DNA from: JAURFX01 sp038125265
Lineage (GTDB): Bacteria; Pseudomonadota; Gammaproteobacteria; Steroidobacterales; Rariloculaceae
Direction of reading: 5' to 3'
DNA length: 14,459 bases
Assembly: GCA_038125265.1 (NCBI GenBank)
Contig: JAYPDM010000026.1
Span: 1-14,459 of the forward strand
The notes beneath the pieces are model-generated. The model searched no databases. It had not been told where the DNA came from and saw only the letters and a program-made list of their open reading frames with translations. Positions 14,193-14,459 of this stretch are shown in pieces (the stretch's first letter is position 1; every line of letters begins with the position of its first letter). The translations under genes were made by a program, and so were the position numbers.

Positions 14193-14459
14193 TTAACTCC
14201 TATTCCAGCCAAAAGCTTCAGCAGCTTGCAATAATGATTCCTCAACTACAACGCTATGAAGCGTTTGACTTGTTGGGCTTAGTGATCCTTCCCTGAAAGC
14301 ATTTCTTAATCTAATTTCTAATGGGTCAATACCTAATGTTTTAGCTATTTCATCCATTTGAGATTCATAAGCAAAGCATACTTGAGGAGCACCAAAACCT
14401 CTCATGGCTCCAGTTGTAGTTTTATTTGTATAAACTGCATATGACTCAACTTGAAGATT
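14193..14459 (-). CDS. molybdenum hydroxylase catalytic subunit, N-terminal polypeptide (partial, 5' end outside window)
   Basis: The frame is open from the right edge to the TAA at 14195-14193, giving 88 visible residues. The visible motif VYTNKTTTGAMRGFGAPQ, followed by FAYESQMDEIAKTLGIDPLEIRLRNAFREG, is the typical end of the first molybdopterin-binding domain in the xanthine dehydrogenase/aldehyde oxidase family. The RGFGAPQ segment contributes to the cofactor and active site. The ATG at 14405 is internal. The polypeptide ends with EAFGWNRS at exactly the linker between the two molybdopterin-binding domains, where relatives run on. The rest of the gene, and probably the FAD and iron-sulfur subunits, should lie beyond the right edge. 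Confidence 0.85.
   Translation of the reverse strand, partial: NLQVESYAVYTNKTTTGAMRGFGAPQVCFAYESQMDEIAKTLGIDPLEIRLRNAFREGSLSPTSQTLHSVVVEESLLQAAEAFGWNRS
14197..14201 (-). promoter_or_regulatory. ribosome binding site of the C-terminal molybdenum subunit
   Basis: Minus-strand AGGAG lies 6 nt before the ATG at 14190, within the last codons of the upstream polypeptide. Spacing is optimal, which supports independent, coupled translation of the second polypeptide. Confidence 0.65.

Noticed and set aside
14403..14405. ATG at 14405 as start of a short hydroxylase gene
   Set aside because: The frame continues to the window edge with conserved sequence (VYTNKTTTGA), so the true start is outside.
1..14459. 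CRISPR arrays, insertion sequences, tRNA or rRNA genes
   Set aside because: No regularly spaced repeats, transposase-like proteins or RNA gene signatures were seen; the window is nearly all protein-coding.

Overview
The window is 14.46 kb of dense, AT-rich bacterial sequence, with no stretch over 300 bases lacking a gene. A complete System I cytochrome c maturation operon in the order ccmABCDEFGHI, a DgkA-type diacylglycerol kinase, lipoproteins and an outer-membrane barrel protein indicate a Gram-negative proteobacterium, most likely a low-GC gammaproteobacterium. Start/stop overlaps, convergent genes 2 nt apart or overlapping, TTG and GTG starts, and the absence of recognisable terminators suggest a streamlined (perhaps marine) genome; that lineage guess is inference. 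Two runs of exactly 100 N (6165-6264 and 7889-7988) look like scaffold gaps of unknown size, so this is probably a draft or metagenome-derived assembly.

Layout. (1) 1-603 (+): the C-terminal part of an outer-membrane beta-barrel protein. (2) 606-1770 (-): a three-gene operon of two half-size YeeE/YedE membrane proteins (likely sulfur-compound import) followed by dgkA, each joined by a 4-nt stop/start overlap. (3) 1813-2564 (+): a MORN-variant lipoprotein and a very acidic 62-residue protein of unknown function. (4) 2635-9402 (+): ccmABCDEFGHI with an EamA-family transporter coupled to its end. ccmF and ccmI are each interrupted by an assembly gap. (5) 9388-14459 (-): an operon running from the right edge leftwards, with a molybdenum hydroxylase catalytic subunit encoded as two cistrons, a zinc alcohol dehydrogenase, a DUF1330 protein, and modA-modB-modC for molybdate uptake.

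How the genes work together. CcmABCD load and release heme on CcmE at the periplasmic face, CcmG and CcmH reduce and present apocytochrome, and CcmF/H/I ligate heme, so the operon serves c-type cytochromes and respiration. In the right-hand operon ModABC would import molybdate for the cofactor of the hydroxylase, and the adjacent alcohol dehydrogenase could make the aldehyde or ketone that the hydroxylase, or another enzyme, processes. The substrate cannot be told from the sequence. The most interesting features are the split molybdenum subunit with a good internal ribosome binding site, its linkage to a dedicated molybdate transporter, a one-residue insertion in the tryptophan-rich motif of CcmC, and promoter-like elements that almost touch start codons lacking Shine-Dalgarno sequences.
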